Below, piece after piece: positions 42,659 through 51,325 of a stretch of DNA of 64,000 nt (positions are counted from its first letter, which is position 1; the number at the start of each line of letters is the position of its first letter). The notes beneath the pieces were generated by a model that ran no database searches, was not told the DNA's origin, and was given only the letters and a program-made list of their open reading frames with translations. The position numbers and the translations under genes were made by a program. Source of the DNA: Paracidovorax oryzae ATCC 19882 (GTDB lineage: Bacteria > Pseudomonadota > Gammaproteobacteria > Burkholderiales > Burkholderiaceae_C); contig NZ_JMKU01000020.1 of the NCBI RefSeq assembly GCF_000687165.1, forward strand, positions 59,833 to 123,832, read 5' to 3'.

Positions 42659-44572
42659 TCAGGCGGACGCTGCGGCCGTGGCGTCCGATCCCTGCCAGGC
42701 GCGCAGCGGTATGGACCCGCTGGCGTGCGCCTGGGGAGCGGACCGTTCCGCCGTGCGCCACGCCAGCCCGCTCGCGCAGCCCTTGGCTTCGTGCTTGGCC
42801 AGCGCCGCGGCATTGGCCACTTCCTCGGCGTGGCGCATGGTGCCCGGCACCACGCGCGCCGCCCCGATCGCCAGCGTCGTGCAGGGAAAGAAGCGCTTCA
42901 CCCCGTGCCGGTCTTCCGCCCAGATGCCGCCGTCGGCGCGCGCGGCGTCGTCGAACAGCTGGAACGCCTCGCGCGCGAAGTCTTCCACGATGCGCTGGCA
43001 GCGCTGCAGCCAGTCGCCGCTCTGGAACAGCAGCATGAAGTCGTCCCCGCCCACGTGACCGATGAAGTCCCGCTGCGCATCGCAGTGCGCCACGGCCAGC
43101 CTCGCCACGAGGCGGATCATCTGGTCGCCGCGCCAGTAGCCGTAGTAGTCGTTGAAGGGCTTGAAGTGGTTCAGGTCGGCATAGCAGGCCACGAACTCCG
43201 TGCCGCTGTCGATCAGCCGCTGCATGTGCAGGCTGATGGGAATGTTGCCCGGCAGGAAGGTGAGGGGATTGGCGTGCCGCGCCGCCTCGATGCGGGCCTC
43301 GGTCACGCTGCGCACCAATTGCTCGCCCGTGCCCAGGCCCACGTAGCGGCCGTTGTCGGTGACGATGAACCCGTCGCTCAGGTAGCGCTGGTCCTGCGAT
43401 GTCAGGATGCCCACGAGCTGGTCCACGTCGCAGTCGAGCTCCACCACCCGCGGGGCCGGGTTCGCGAAGGCCGCGCAGGCCTTGCGCCCGTGCACCTCGC
43501 GGAAGTAGAGCGTCGCGTAGTGGTTCATGAACTGCTGGCGGTTGATCAGCGCCACGGGCCGGGCGCCGTCGAGCACCGGCAGGGCATGCAGTTCGGGATG
43601 CGCCTTGAAGAAGCCGGCCACCGTGTCGTTGCTGGTCTCGGCCGTGGCCGTGGGCGCATGCACCACCAGCAGGTTGCGCAGGATGCCAGGGCGCGCGTTC
43701 TGGCCGCGGTGCGGCAGGATGGCCACGCGGCGGTCGCGCACGGCGTCCAGGGCCGGCGCCTCGATCCGACCGCGCGGCCCGGGCGCCGGCCGGCCCAGCA
43801 GGTAGCCCTGGCCGTAGGGAATGTCGAGGTCGCGCAGCGCCCGCAGGTCGTCCTGCGTCTCGATGCCCTCGGCGATCAGGGTGGTGCCGAACACGTCGGC
43901 GATGCCCTTGATGGCCTGCAGCATCTGCAGGTTCCCGGGATGGGCGCTGATGTCGCGCACGAAGTACTTGTCGATCTTCACGAAGTCCGGCCGCGTCTCG
44001 GACCAGAGCCGCAGGCTGGAGCGGCCATCCCCGAAATCGTCGAGCGCGATGCGGGCGCCGCAGGCGTGCACCTGCTTGAGCGCCTCGCGCAGCGAGGCCA
44101 TGTCGCCCACGCGCTCGTGCTCGGTGATCTCCAGCACCACGTTCTCCGCCGACACGCCCGCGGCCCGGGCCGCGCCGGCCAGGGTCATGCCGCGGCACAG
44201 CGACACCCCGCTCACCAGGGCGTCCGCGCTGATGTTCACGAACAGGCGGCCGGCGCCGCCGGACGCGCCCCACTGCCGCAGGGCGATGGCCACGCACAGC
44301 AGCTCGAACTCCTGCAGCACGCCTTCCGAGAGCGCGGCCTCCAGCAGTCGGTCGGGCGTGTGCAGGGGCGTGCCTGCCGGGCCGCGGATCAGGGCCTCGT
44401 GGGCATAGACGTTGCCCTCGCGCAGATCGGCCAGGGGCTGGAAGACACAGTACAGCCCGCCGCCCCGCATGAGCCGCACGAGCGGGCCCGCGCCGTCCCG
44501 CACCGCGGGCGACAGCGAAGCGAGCACCGCCTGTAAAGCGCTGTCATGGACGGGGGCGGTCGTTACAGTCAT
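42659..44572 (-). CDS. EAL-CBS-GGDEF cyclic-di-GMP signalling protein
   Basis: This cytoplasmic protein has 637 residues. Residues about 35-285 form an EAL phosphodiesterase domain with apparently intact catalytic residues: the YAHEALIRG glutamate, LFVNIS, LEITEHE, ALDDFGDG, VKIDKYF and IAEGIE. A CBS-pair-like region (about 300-440) follows. A C-terminal GGDEF-like domain has the degenerate signature HVGGDDF, with Asp in place of Glu. It is probably a c-di-GMP hydrolase with a regulatory GGDEF. The start ATG 44572 is used; an ORF extension to 44632 is not supported. Near relatives are widespread in beta-proteobacteria. Confidence 0.92.
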   Translation of the reverse strand: MTVTTAPVHDSALQAVLASLSPAVRDGAGPLVRLMRGGGLYCVFQPLADLREGNVYAHEALIRGPAGTPLHTPDRLLEAALSEGVLQEFELLCVAIALRQWGASGGAGRLFVNISADALVSGVSLCRGMTLAGAARAAGVSAENVVLEITEHERVGDMASLREALKQVHACGARIALDDFGDGRSSLRLWSETRPDFVKIDKYFVRDISAHPGNLQMLQAIKGIADVFGTTLIAEGIETQDDLRALRDLDIPYGQGYLLGRPAPGPRGRIEAPALDAVRDRRVAILPHRGQNARPGILRNLLVVHAPTATAETSNDTVAGFFKAHPELHALPVLDGARPVALINRQQFMNHYATLYFREVHGRKACAAFANPAPRVVELDCDVDQLVGILTSQDQRYLSDGFIVTDNGRYVGLGTGEQLVRSVTEARIEAARHANPLTFLPGNIPISLHMQRLIDSGTEFVACYADLNHFKPFNDYYGYWRGDQMIRLVARLAVAHCDAQRDFIGHVGGDDFMLLFQSGDWLQRCQRIVEDFAREAFQLFDDAARADGGIWAEDRHGVKRFFPCTTLAIGAARVVPGTMRHAEEVANAAALAKHEAKGCASGLAWRTAERSAPQAHASGSIPLRAWQGSDATAAASA

Positions 44573-44645
44573 ACACAATTGTCGCGAAGTTATCCCCGGC
44601 CCATGACATCGGAGTGACATGTTCCGTGCCACGGTGGGGATTCCG

Positions 44646-45296
44646 CTAAGTGGGCAGGTCCGCGTAGGCCACCGCGTATTTCACCAGCGCCGCCTGCCCG
44701 TCGATGCGCAGCTTGCGCCGCAGGTGGAGCCGGTGCGTTTCCACCGTGCGCACCGAAGTGCCCATCCGCTCGGCGATGTCCTTGTTGGAGCGGCCCTCCG
44801 CCAGCAGCCGCAGCACCGCTGCCTCGCGCGGGGTGAGCGACCGTGCCTGCGGCAGCGCCGGCTGGCCGCCGTCCACCAGCGCGCGCACGCCTTCGCTGAA
44901 ATGCCGCCCGCCCGCCCGCACCGTCTCGATGGCCTGCACCAGCTGGCCGGCCGGCGCATCCTTGAGCACATAGCCGCGCACGCCCAGGCCCACGGCGCGG
45001 CGCACGTATTCGGCATCCTGGTGCATCGACAGCACCATCACGCGCACCAGCGGAAAGCGCTCGCGGAACGCGGCGGCCAGCTCGATGCCGCTGCCGTCGG
45101 GCATGCGGATGTCCGTCAGCACGATGTCCGGGGCCACGGCGGCGGCGAGTTCCAGGGCCTCCTGCACGCCGCCCGCCTCGGCGGCCACGCGGATGTGGGG
45201 CGTGGCTTCCAGGCGCATGCGCACGCCGTCGCGCACCAGCGGATGGTCGTCCACCAGCAGGACGCGGATCGGATCCCGGCCGGGCTCGGCGTTCAT
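44646..45296 (-). CDS. NarL/FixJ-type response regulator
   Basis: This 216-residue response regulator has a receiver domain (IRVLLVDDHPLVRDGVRMRL, phospho-acceptor Asp in DIVLTDIRMPDGSG, Lys in GYVLKDAPAG). Its C-terminal LuxR-type HTH includes LTPREAAVLRLLAEGRSNKD, SVRTVETHRLHLRRKLRI. It overlaps the stop of its sensor kinase gene (ATGA), so the two are translationally coupled. Target genes cannot be read from the sequence; the gene order suggests no direct link to the purine genes. Confidence 0.95.
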   Translation of the reverse strand: MNAEPGRDPIRVLLVDDHPLVRDGVRMRLEATPHIRVAAEAGGVQEALELAAAVAPDIVLTDIRMPDGSGIELAAAFRERFPLVRVMVLSMHQDAEYVRRAVGLGVRGYVLKDAPAGQLVQAIETVRAGGRHFSEGVRALVDGGQPALPQARSLTPREAAVLRLLAEGRSNKDIAERMGTSVRTVETHRLHLRRKLRIDGQAALVKYAVAYADLPT

Positions 45297-46696
45297 GCGG
45301 GCACCTGGTAGGGTTCGATGCCGGCAGCCGGCCCGGCGGCGGTGGCCTCCCGGCGGTCGAGCACCGCCAGGATGCGCGTGCCGCCGCGGCCCGACGCGAT
45401 GGCGAAGCGGCCGCCCAGGCCTTCGATGCGCTCGCGCATGTTGCGCAGGCCGATGCCGCCCTGGCCGTCGCGCTGCACGCGCTGCATGTCGAAGCCGCGC
45501 CCGTCGTCGCGCACCGAGAGGCTCACCCGCCAGCGCGTGAAGCGCAGCGCCACCTCCACATGGGTGGCGCCCGCGTGCATGCGGGCGTTGGTGAGCGCCT
45601 CCTGGGCAATGCGGAACAGTGCCGTGCCGTGGCTGGTGGGCAGGGGCCCGGCCGGCCCGCGCAGCACGAAGCGCACGCTGAACGCTCCCTGCTCCTCCAC
45701 CTCCTGCGCCATCAGCGCGAGCGCGGGCGCGAGCCCCAGGTCGTCCAGCAGTGCGGGGCGCAGGCCGTGGGACACGCGCCGGATCTCCAGCAGGGCATCG
45801 TTGAGGCGCTCCAGCCCGTGGTCGAGCATGTCGCGCGGGGCGTGGGCGGCGCGCGCGGCCCACTGCACCTGCGCCGTCTCCAGCAGGAATTTCGAGGACA
45901 CGAGCACCTGCACCACGCCGTCGTGCAGCTCGCGCGCCACCCGCACCCGCTCCTCCTCCTGCGAGCTCACCACCCGCTGCGCGAGCCGGCGCAGCTTGGC
46001 GCTGGCCACGCGGTGGTCGCTCAGGTTGAGTGCCAGGCCCGCGAGCCCGATCAGCACGATGCACAGCGCGGCGATGCCGTAGATGCGCTGCCGCGTGCCG
46101 TCGATGTTCTCCTGCGCGGCCCGGTCGATGTGGCGCAGCGTCTCCTGCACGTCGTCCAGGTACAGCCCCGTGCCCAGGATCCACTCCCAGCCGGGCAGGG
46201 TGGTGACATAGGCGAGCTTGGGCGCCATCAGCTGCGAAGAGGGTTTCTGCCAGTCATAGCGCACCATCCCGCCGCCCTGGCGCGCCGTCGCCAGGATCCG
46301 GTTCGCCGGTGCTTCGCTGCGCGGGTCGCCGGGATCGCACAGGTCCACGCCCGACAGGCCCATGTGCCGCGCGTCCAGCAGCACGTTGCCTTCGCGGTCG
46401 TAGACGAAGAAGTAGCCGTCCCGGCCGAACTGCATGCGCGAGAGCAGCGCCAGTGCCTGCCGCTGGCGCTCCACGGGGTCGGCCTCTTCGGCGGCGATGC
46501 GTGCGAGCGCGCTCTGGGCGAGCTGCACGTAATGGCGCAGTTCGGTCTCCTTGCTGTGCAGGTAGGCCGTCTCCACCAGTTCGCGCTCCTGCTGCGCCAG
46601 CCGGAGCGTCTGGTGCCGTGCTGTCGCGGCCACGGAACCGAGGGCCACCAGGATGGGCAGGGTGGATAGCAGCAGGAGTTTCAGCCGCAGTTGCAT
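45293..46696 (-). CDS. Sensor histidine kinase with Cache sensor (NarX/DegS-like)
   Basis: This 467-residue inner-membrane kinase has an N-terminal helix (LRLKLLLLSTLPILVALGSV), a periplasmic single-Cache-type domain (about residues 35-190, with DGYFFVYDREGNVLLDARHM, and GWEWILGTGLYLDDV), and a second helix (IYGIAALCIVLIGLAGLALN). The cytoplasmic part has a HisKA_3 motif, RVARELHDGVVQVLVSSKF (phospho-His), then HATPase_c with LFRIAQEALTNARMHAGATH and DDGRGFDM, GGIGLRNMRERIEGLGG. It precedes and overlaps its regulator. The ATG at 46696 is preferred over an upstream ATG at 46750, because the helix follows directly. Confidence 0.94.
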   Translation of the reverse strand: MQLRLKLLLLSTLPILVALGSVAATARHQTLRLAQQERELVETAYLHSKETELRHYVQLAQSALARIAAEEADPVERQRQALALLSRMQFGRDGYFFVYDREGNVLLDARHMGLSGVDLCDPGDPRSEAPANRILATARQGGGMVRYDWQKPSSQLMAPKLAYVTTLPGWEWILGTGLYLDDVQETLRHIDRAAQENIDGTRQRIYGIAALCIVLIGLAGLALNLSDHRVASAKLRRLAQRVVSSQEEERVRVARELHDGVVQVLVSSKFLLETAQVQWAARAAHAPRDMLDHGLERLNDALLEIRRVSHGLRPALLDDLGLAPALALMAQEVEEQGAFSVRFVLRGPAGPLPTSHGTALFRIAQEALTNARMHAGATHVEVALRFTRWRVSLSVRDDGRGFDMQRVQRDGQGGIGLRNMRERIEGLGGRFAIASGRGGTRILAVLDRREATAAGPAAGIEPYQVPA

Positions 46697-47055
46697 GGTC
46701 TGTCTCGCGAAGTGGGGAGAAGTATTTCGCCTGATACCGGCAAAGTGCATCGGCGGCTATGGGGGTGATGCCCGGTATTCCATCTCACGGTGACAACCTG
46801 TTAATACGGATGAGTACCGTGAAAATGCATGGCACATGGGGTTTCGGGAATACAGCAGGGATTTGCATTGCCTTGGTGATCGAGAAAGGATAAATCGCAC
46901 CGCCGTGGTGAGGCGGTTCCCCGTGCCGGTGCTGTTACGTACCTGGATGTGCCGGTGCGCCCGCCGGTGGTGCATCGGAAAACCGCGATGCACCTGGGGG
47001 ATGCCTCCTGGATGGACAGCAGGATGCGTGCCGTGCCCACGTCCCGTGCAATGAC

Positions 47056-47096
47056 CTGCGTAGTACTGCGCAAACCGTTCTGCGTAATCCTGCGTA
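47056..47096 (+). repeat. Four spaced CTGCG(T/C)A direct repeats
   Basis: CTGCGTA, CTGCGCA, CTGCGTA and CTGCGTA begin at 47056, 47066, 47080 and 47090. The spacing of 10, 14 and 10 nt puts most copies on one face of the helix. The block lies about 170-210 nt before the RidA-like start codon and may be a regulator-binding array. Confidence 0.5.
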
Positions 47097-47164
47097 AGGG
47101 AAAAATGTGCTTTCGTTCCGGCCGGCGCCCGCACAGAATTCCTTCGCGCCCCTCCTTTCCATCG

Positions 47165-47191
47165 ATATTCGATCCGCTCCGGTTCGAATAT
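47165..47191. promoter_or_regulatory. Inverted repeat ATATTCGA/TCGAATAT upstream of the RidA-like gene
   Basis: The 8-bp arms are perfect and separated by 11 nt (47165-47172 and 47184-47191). The dyad is centred about 86 nt before the start codon, a normal operator position. The regulator is unknown. Confidence 0.4.
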
Positions 47192-47263
47192 TGCGGAGGG
47201 CCGCGTTGCGGTATGGAAAGGTATTTCCATGCCACGTCTGCGTCGTTGAACGGAAGGAATGTC

Positions 47264-47734
47264 ATGGATATTCGGAATCCCCTGTCCCGGGGCCTGGCGC
47301 CGTGCGGCACTGCGCTCGCGGCCGTGCTGCTGGCGGGCTGCGCGGCACCCGCCCAGCGGGAGGTGCTCTCCACCGCCCAGATCTACCCCGCGATCGGGCC
47401 CTACTCGCAGATGGTGGCCCACGGCAACACGCTGTACTTCTCGGGCGTGCTGCCCCTCAACGCCGCCGGCAACGCGGTGCAGGGCGCGACCATCGAGGAG
47501 CAGACCCGCGCCGTGCTCGACTTCATCGGCGCCAAGCTGCGCTCCCAGGGCCTGTCGTATGCGGACGTGCTGTCCACCACCGTGTACATGAAGGACCTGG
47601 GCGAATTCGCCGCCATGAACAAGGTGTACGGAGAGTACTTCCGCAGCGCGGCGCCCGCGCGCGCCACGGTGGAAGTCGCACGGCTGCCGCGCGACGTGAA
47701 GATCGAGATCGCCGCCATCGTCGGGCGCCGCTGA
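47264..47734 (+). CDS. Exported RidA-family lipoprotein
   Basis: This 156-residue member of the RidA/YjgF/UK114 family normally has the role of hydrolysing reactive enamines and imines released by PLP enzymes. Conserved features are present: IGPYSQMVAHGNTLYFSGVLP, the segment ATVEVARLPRDVKIEIAAIV with the carboxylate-binding Arg and the C-terminal Glu. Unlike cytoplasmic RidA it carries a lipoprotein signal (TALAAVLLAGCAAPAQ, lipobox LAGC), so it acts outside the cytoplasm. AAGGA precedes ATG 47264. It is followed after 35 nt by a Tat-exported PLP aminotransferase, which suggests that the pair works together in the periplasm. Confidence 0.88.
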   Translation: MDIRNPLSRGLAPCGTALAAVLLAGCAAPAQREVLSTAQIYPAIGPYSQMVAHGNTLYFSGVLPLNAAGNAVQGATIEEQTRAVLDFIGAKLRSQGLSYADVLSTTVYMKDLGEFAAMNKVYGEYFRSAAPARATVEVARLPRDVKIEIAAIVGRR

Positions 47735-47769
47735 ACGCGCCCGCAGTCCCCCATTCCAGGAGCACTCCC

Positions 47770-49245
47770 ATGATCGAAACCTCCCCCGTGGCGGCCGGTG
47801 GCGCTGCCCGCGATGTCCCCATGCAGCCCGAGGCCGCCGGCCTGGCGCGCTGGAGCGCCAAGCGCCGCGACTTCCTGCGCATGATGGGCTACGGCGCTGG
47901 CGCCGCCACGCTCGGCCCCCTGGTCGCCGCCTGCGGCAGCAGCGGCGCGCAGACCGCCGCCGAGGCGCTGCGCGAGCAGCTCGTGCGCGACGAGGCCTTC
48001 TGGACCGGCGTGCAGGACATGTTCGTCCTCAAGCCCGAGAAGACCTACATGAACATCGGCACCGGCGGCTCCATGCCCAAGCTGGTGCTCGACGTCTTCG
48101 ATGGAGAGAACCGCAAGAAGGCCGCCGACTCGGGCAGCGGCTACGGCAACCTGCTCGACCTGCGCAAGCAGGTGGCGCCGGGCTTCGGCGTGGATGCGGA
48201 CGAACTCGCCTTCTCCGCCAACACCTCGTCGGGCATGTGCCATGCCATCCTCGGCATCGACTGGCAGCGCGGCGACGTGGTCGTGACCACCAACCACGAG
48301 CACGGCGGCGGCGACACGCCGCTGAAGATCGCCACGGACCGCTACGGCATCGAGGTCTCGCGCATCGAGATGCCCGTGGGCAACAACCAGACCGCGGCCA
48401 CCTATGTGAACCTGTTCGACGAACGCATCCGCGCGCTCAAGGCCCAGGGAAAGCGGGTGCGCGCGATGATGTGGTCGTCGCCCACCTACAAGACCGGCAC
48501 CATGCTGCCGATCGCCGACCTGATGGGCGTGGTGAAGGCGCACGGCCTCATCAGCATCGTGGACGGTGCGCACCTGCCGGGCATGATGGCCTACAACTAT
48601 GCGGAACTGGGCATGGACTTCATGTCCGGCGCCGGGCACAAGTGGCAGTGCGGCCCGGGCTCCACCGGCATCCTGATCGTGCGCAACAAGATGCGTGCCT
48701 CCAACCCGCTGCCGCTGCCCAGGTGGTATCCGGTCCACACGAGTTCCTACGCCGCGAAAGACCGCACCACCAACGGCACCGAGACCTACGACATCGCCGC
48801 CACCATCACCAGTTGCGGCAGCCTGCACACGCCGATGTTCATGGCGCTCGCCCAGGCCTGCGCGCAGTGGGACGGCATCGGGCGCAAGAAGATCGAGACC
48901 TACGACCTCACGCTCTCGTCCTACCTCAAGGAAAAGATCGCCGAGCGCTGGGGCATCGACGCGCTGTACTCGCCCAAGGACGACCCGAAGCTGCTGTCCG
49001 CGCTCACGTCCTTCAATCCCTTCCCCAACAAGGCGGACGTGATGAACGCGCAGAAGGCCAATGCCTTCGTCTCGCGCATGCTGAGCGACTACCCGCAGGG
49101 CTTCGTGATCCGCAGCGCCGACTTCCCCGTCATCGGCGCGCCGTCCAACCACTACGGCATCCGCGTCTCGACCCACCTCTGGCACGACGCGCGCGACATC
49201 GACCTGCTGGTCGATGCCATGTGGGACCTTTCGCGCAAGATCTGA
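47770..49245 (+). CDS. Tat-exported class V aminotransferase-like PLP enzyme
   Basis: This 491-residue protein has a twin-arginine signal (SAKRRDFLRMMGYGAGAATL followed by GPLVAACGS) with a lipobox-like VAAC, so it should be exported folded with its cofactor. The body is fold-type I, class V: the substrate-side sequences NIGTGGSMPKLVLDVF and ANTSSGMCHAIL, the cofactor Asp/His in SIVDGAHLPGMMAYN, and the PLP lysine in SGAGHKWQCGPGSTGIL. It resembles isopenicillin-N-epimerase-like and cysteine-desulfurase-type members but has no assigned substrate. AGGAG precedes the ATG. It is the partner of the exported RidA-like protein, 35 nt upstream, and ends at a strong terminator. Confidence 0.9.
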   Translation: MIETSPVAAGGAARDVPMQPEAAGLARWSAKRRDFLRMMGYGAGAATLGPLVAACGSSGAQTAAEALREQLVRDEAFWTGVQDMFVLKPEKTYMNIGTGGSMPKLVLDVFDGENRKKAADSGSGYGNLLDLRKQVAPGFGVDADELAFSANTSSGMCHAILGIDWQRGDVVVTTNHEHGGGDTPLKIATDRYGIEVSRIEMPVGNNQTAATYVNLFDERIRALKAQGKRVRAMMWSSPTYKTGTMLPIADLMGVVKAHGLISIVDGAHLPGMMAYNYAELGMDFMSGAGHKWQCGPGSTGILIVRNKMRASNPLPLPRWYPVHTSSYAAKDRTTNGTETYDIAATITSCGSLHTPMFMALAQACAQWDGIGRKKIETYDLTLSSYLKEKIAERWGIDALYSPKDDPKLLSALTSFNPFPNKADVMNAQKANAFVSRMLSDYPQGFVIRSADFPVIGAPSNHYGIRVSTHLWHDARDIDLLVDAMWDLSRKI

Positions 49246-49277
49246 CCGCCTGCGCAGCGGGCGCCCCATGCAATGAA

Positions 49278-49311
49278 AAAAGAGCGCGGGAATCGCTTCC
49301 CGCGCTCTTTT
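49278..49311. terminator. Bidirectional Rho-independent terminator
   Basis: A 15-bp perfect stem (49278-49292 with 49297-49311, core GAGCGCGGGAA) closes on a TCGC loop. It is flanked by A-run and T-run, so it can stop transcripts from the aminotransferase side and from the convergent porin gene. This is the clearest terminator in the window. Confidence 0.92.
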
Positions 49312-49330
49312 CCCCTGGAGAAACCGCGGG

Positions 49331-50356
49331 TCAGAACCGGTGGCGGATGCCCACGCCGAAGCTGTTGCCCTTGGTCTGAGCGGTGATGCGGTCGTTCATC
49401 AGCATCGCATAGACATCGGTGCGCTTGGACAGGAAGTAGTCGTAGCCGACGGTGAAAGTCTTGCGGTCGATGTCGGTCTGCGTCATCTCGGTCTTCACCC
49501 ATTCGACCAGCACCTTGCCCGACGGGCCGGTGGGGATGGAGGCGCCGACCTGCATGGTCTTGGCCTTGTTGTCGGTGTTGTCCGCCTTGGTCTCGCCATA
49601 GCTCAGGAAGGGCTTGACCACCTGGAAGTCGTAGGCGCCCAGCAGCATCCAGTCCTTCTTGGTCGTGCCCAGGTAGGCGCCCTGGCCGGGGTTGGCGATC
49701 TGGTCGCGCTCGTAGAAGCCGGTCACCGTGAGCGGGCCGCCGAAGTAGAAGAAGTTCGCGCCCACGTTCTTGCGGCTGTTGTTGCCCGCCTGCTCGCCGA
49801 ACTGGTACTGGATGTTCGCCGTGAAGCCGCCGATCTTCGGCGTGCTGTACACGATCTGGTTGCTCCAGCCCGTGTCGGCCGGTGTCGTCGCGGCCCAGCC
49901 CGTGCCGTTGAACAGGGGCACGTTCATGTGCAGGATCAGCGGCGAGAACGTGAACGAATCGCCCAGCGGGTTACCCACCACCGACGGCAGGAAGTTGGGC
50001 GCCATCCAGCGGCCCAGCAGCACGGAGCCGAAGTCGCCCGACAGGCTGACGTTGGCATCGCGCGAGAAGAAGGTGTCGCCGGTGAAGCGGCCCTGCGTGC
50101 CGGTGTCGGCCTGCAGGAACGACGTCAGCTGGAAGCTGGCCTTCAGGCCACCGCCCAGATCCTCCGTGCCCTTGAAGCCGAACCACGAGGTGGTCAGCCC
50201 GCCGCTGTTGACCACCGAGCGGCGGTCCGCGTCGCCGGCCATCTTCATGGAGCCCACGTAGATATCCGACAGCCCGGTGAGCTGCACCGAGCTCTGGGCG
50301 TGGGCACCGGCGGCGCACAGCAGCGCGGCGCCCAGCGCGATCAGGTTTTTTTTCAT
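49331..50356 (-). CDS. Gram-negative porin (beta-proteobacterial Porin_4 type)
   Basis: This 341-residue outer-membrane protein has a signal peptide (MKKNLIALGAALLCAAGAHA, cleaved before QSSVQL) and beta-barrel features: alternating hydrophobic strands, SSVQLTGLSDIYVGSM as the first strand, SWFGFKGTEDLGGGLKASFQ, and a C-terminal aromatic strand ending in Phe (SFGVGIRHRF). It would form trimeric general diffusion pores. The ATG at 50356 is set by the signal peptide. It diverges from a Crp/Fnr-type regulator gene, with about 218 nt of intergenic DNA between them. Confidence 0.94.
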   Translation of the reverse strand: MKKNLIALGAALLCAAGAHAQSSVQLTGLSDIYVGSMKMAGDADRRSVVNSGGLTTSWFGFKGTEDLGGGLKASFQLTSFLQADTGTQGRFTGDTFFSRDANVSLSGDFGSVLLGRWMAPNFLPSVVGNPLGDSFTFSPLILHMNVPLFNGTGWAATTPADTGWSNQIVYSTPKIGGFTANIQYQFGEQAGNNSRKNVGANFFYFGGPLTVTGFYERDQIANPGQGAYLGTTKKDWMLLGAYDFQVVKPFLSYGETKADNTDNKAKTMQVGASIPTGPSGKVLVEWVKTEMTQTDIDRKTFTVGYDYFLSKRTDVYAMLMNDRITAQTKGNSFGVGIRHRF

Positions 50357-50525
50357 AAGACTCCTGTCCACAACGACAAAGACAAACAAAGAGAAAGGAT
50401 CGGATGGATGCACCACGGCGGACCGCGGCGCGCCCTCTCCGGAGGTTGCCATTCGTTACGTGCAATTACCGTGCCGGCAGGATGGGCACTCGCATTCACC
50501 TTGCGGCAGGGGGCGCGCGGCGCTT

Positions 50526-50539
50526 TTGACCTCGCTCAA
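50526..50539. promoter_or_regulatory. FNR/Dnr-like box ahead of the Crp/Fnr regulator
   Basis: TTGAC-CTCG-CTCAA resembles the TTGAT-N4-ATCAA consensus with one mismatch per half. It lies 36 nt before the regulator start codon. It may allow autoregulation or control of the divergent porin, but one occurrence in GC-rich DNA is weak evidence. Confidence 0.35.
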
Positions 50540-50574
50540 CACGCCGCAGGCGCGGGCGCGCCACAGTGCGCTCC

Positions 50575-51198
50575 ATGTTCCCCATCCCTTCCACCGATCC
50601 TTCCGTGCCGTGCGAGGTGGCCGCCGCAGGCCAGGTGCTGCGCCAGCGCCGCCAGCAGTCTGCCTCGGTGCTGCACCTCGACAGTGGCCGCGTCGTCTTC
50701 GGAGTGCGCGAGGAGGGGCTGCTCAGGCACCAGCTCGGTGCGGTGGACGGGCCTTTCTGGCTCGATGCCGCGTCAGCCCTGCTCGGCCAGCCTTGCCCCG
50801 TGGACATGGTGGCGGATTCGCGCGTGCAGCTGCGCCGCGTGCCCCTGGAAGCGTTCCGCAACGAAGTGGCGCTGCTGCCGGACACGGTGCAGCGCTTGGT
50901 GCGCGACATGGCCGCGGGCTACCTGCAGCAGACCGAACTGGCCGTGAGCCGCCTGGCGCAGGATGCGGAAGCCCGATGCGCCCAATGGCTGCTGCGCCAC
51001 GCGGAGCCCGGCGACGGCGGCGCGTTGCGCGTCACCCTCAGCCAGCGCAAGCGCCTTATCGCCGCTCAGCTCGGCATCGCGCCGGAAACCTTCTCGCGCG
51101 TGCTGCGGCACCTGCGCGAGCACGGACTCATTGCCGGCACGGGCAATGTGCTGGTTCTTCCCCAGCCGGGCGAGTTGCAGATGGTGGCGGGCGGCTGA
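50575..51198 (+). CDS. Crp/Fnr-family transcriptional regulator
   Basis: This 207-residue protein has an N-terminal cyclic-nucleotide-like sensor part (about residues 15-110, including QSASVLHLDSGRVVFGVRE), a dimerisation helix (DTVQRLVRDMAAGYLQQTEL) and a C-terminal HTH_Crp (LSQRKRLIAAQLGIAPETFS, then RVLRHLREHGLI). No Fe-S cysteine cluster is seen at the N terminus, so it is not a classical oxygen-sensing FNR. The ATG at 50575 is used; a GTG at 50566 is also in frame. It may control the divergent porin or the dual-PLP gene just downstream. Confidence 0.88.
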   Translation: MFPIPSTDPSVPCEVAAAGQVLRQRRQQSASVLHLDSGRVVFGVREEGLLRHQLGAVDGPFWLDAASALLGQPCPVDMVADSRVQLRRVPLEAFRNEVALLPDTVQRLVRDMAAGYLQQTELAVSRLAQDAEARCAQWLLRHAEPGDGGALRVTLSQRKRLIAAQLGIAPETFSRVLRHLREHGLIAGTGNVLVLPQPGELQMVAGG

Positions 51199-51238
51199 GC
51201 GCCGCGACGCAATAATAATATTGTGTTGCAATTTTTGT

Positions 51239-51256
51239 ATTAATCCGAGGATTAAT
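51239..51256. promoter_or_regulatory. Dyad operator candidate in AT-rich leader (first)
   Basis: ATTAATCCGAGGATTAAT has perfect 8-bp arms around GA. It lies in a 147-nt AT-rich stretch between the Crp/Fnr gene and the dual-PLP gene, in strong contrast to the high-GC surroundings. A related dyad (51326-51345) lies at the gene start, which suggests two sites for one regulator. Confidence 0.5.
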
Positions 51257-51325
51257 TTTAATTTGAGCTTTTAAATCCGTCCAATCTGATTTTTTCGGGG
51301 TTATATGAATATGATTTAAATATCT

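Larger units (their letters stand above)
46697..47263. other. 567-bp intergenic region without a gene, with short repeats
   Basis: No convincing coding region was found between the sensor kinase and the RidA-like gene; the ORFs across it are out of frame with any motif. The GC content is lower than in the flanks. It contains a run of short CTGCG repeats at 47056-47096 and an 8-bp inverted repeat at 47165-47191 (both listed separately), and presumably the promoter of the exported RidA/aminotransferase genes. I cannot place -35/-10 boxes with confidence. Confidence 0.6.

Noticed and set aside
47770..49245. Class V aminotransferase as ureidoglycine-glyoxylate aminotransferase (PucG)
   Set aside because: It has a Tat signal and lipobox and would lie outside the cytoplasm. 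It is 15 kb from the ureide operon and its motifs fit the isopenicillin-N-epimerase-like group better.
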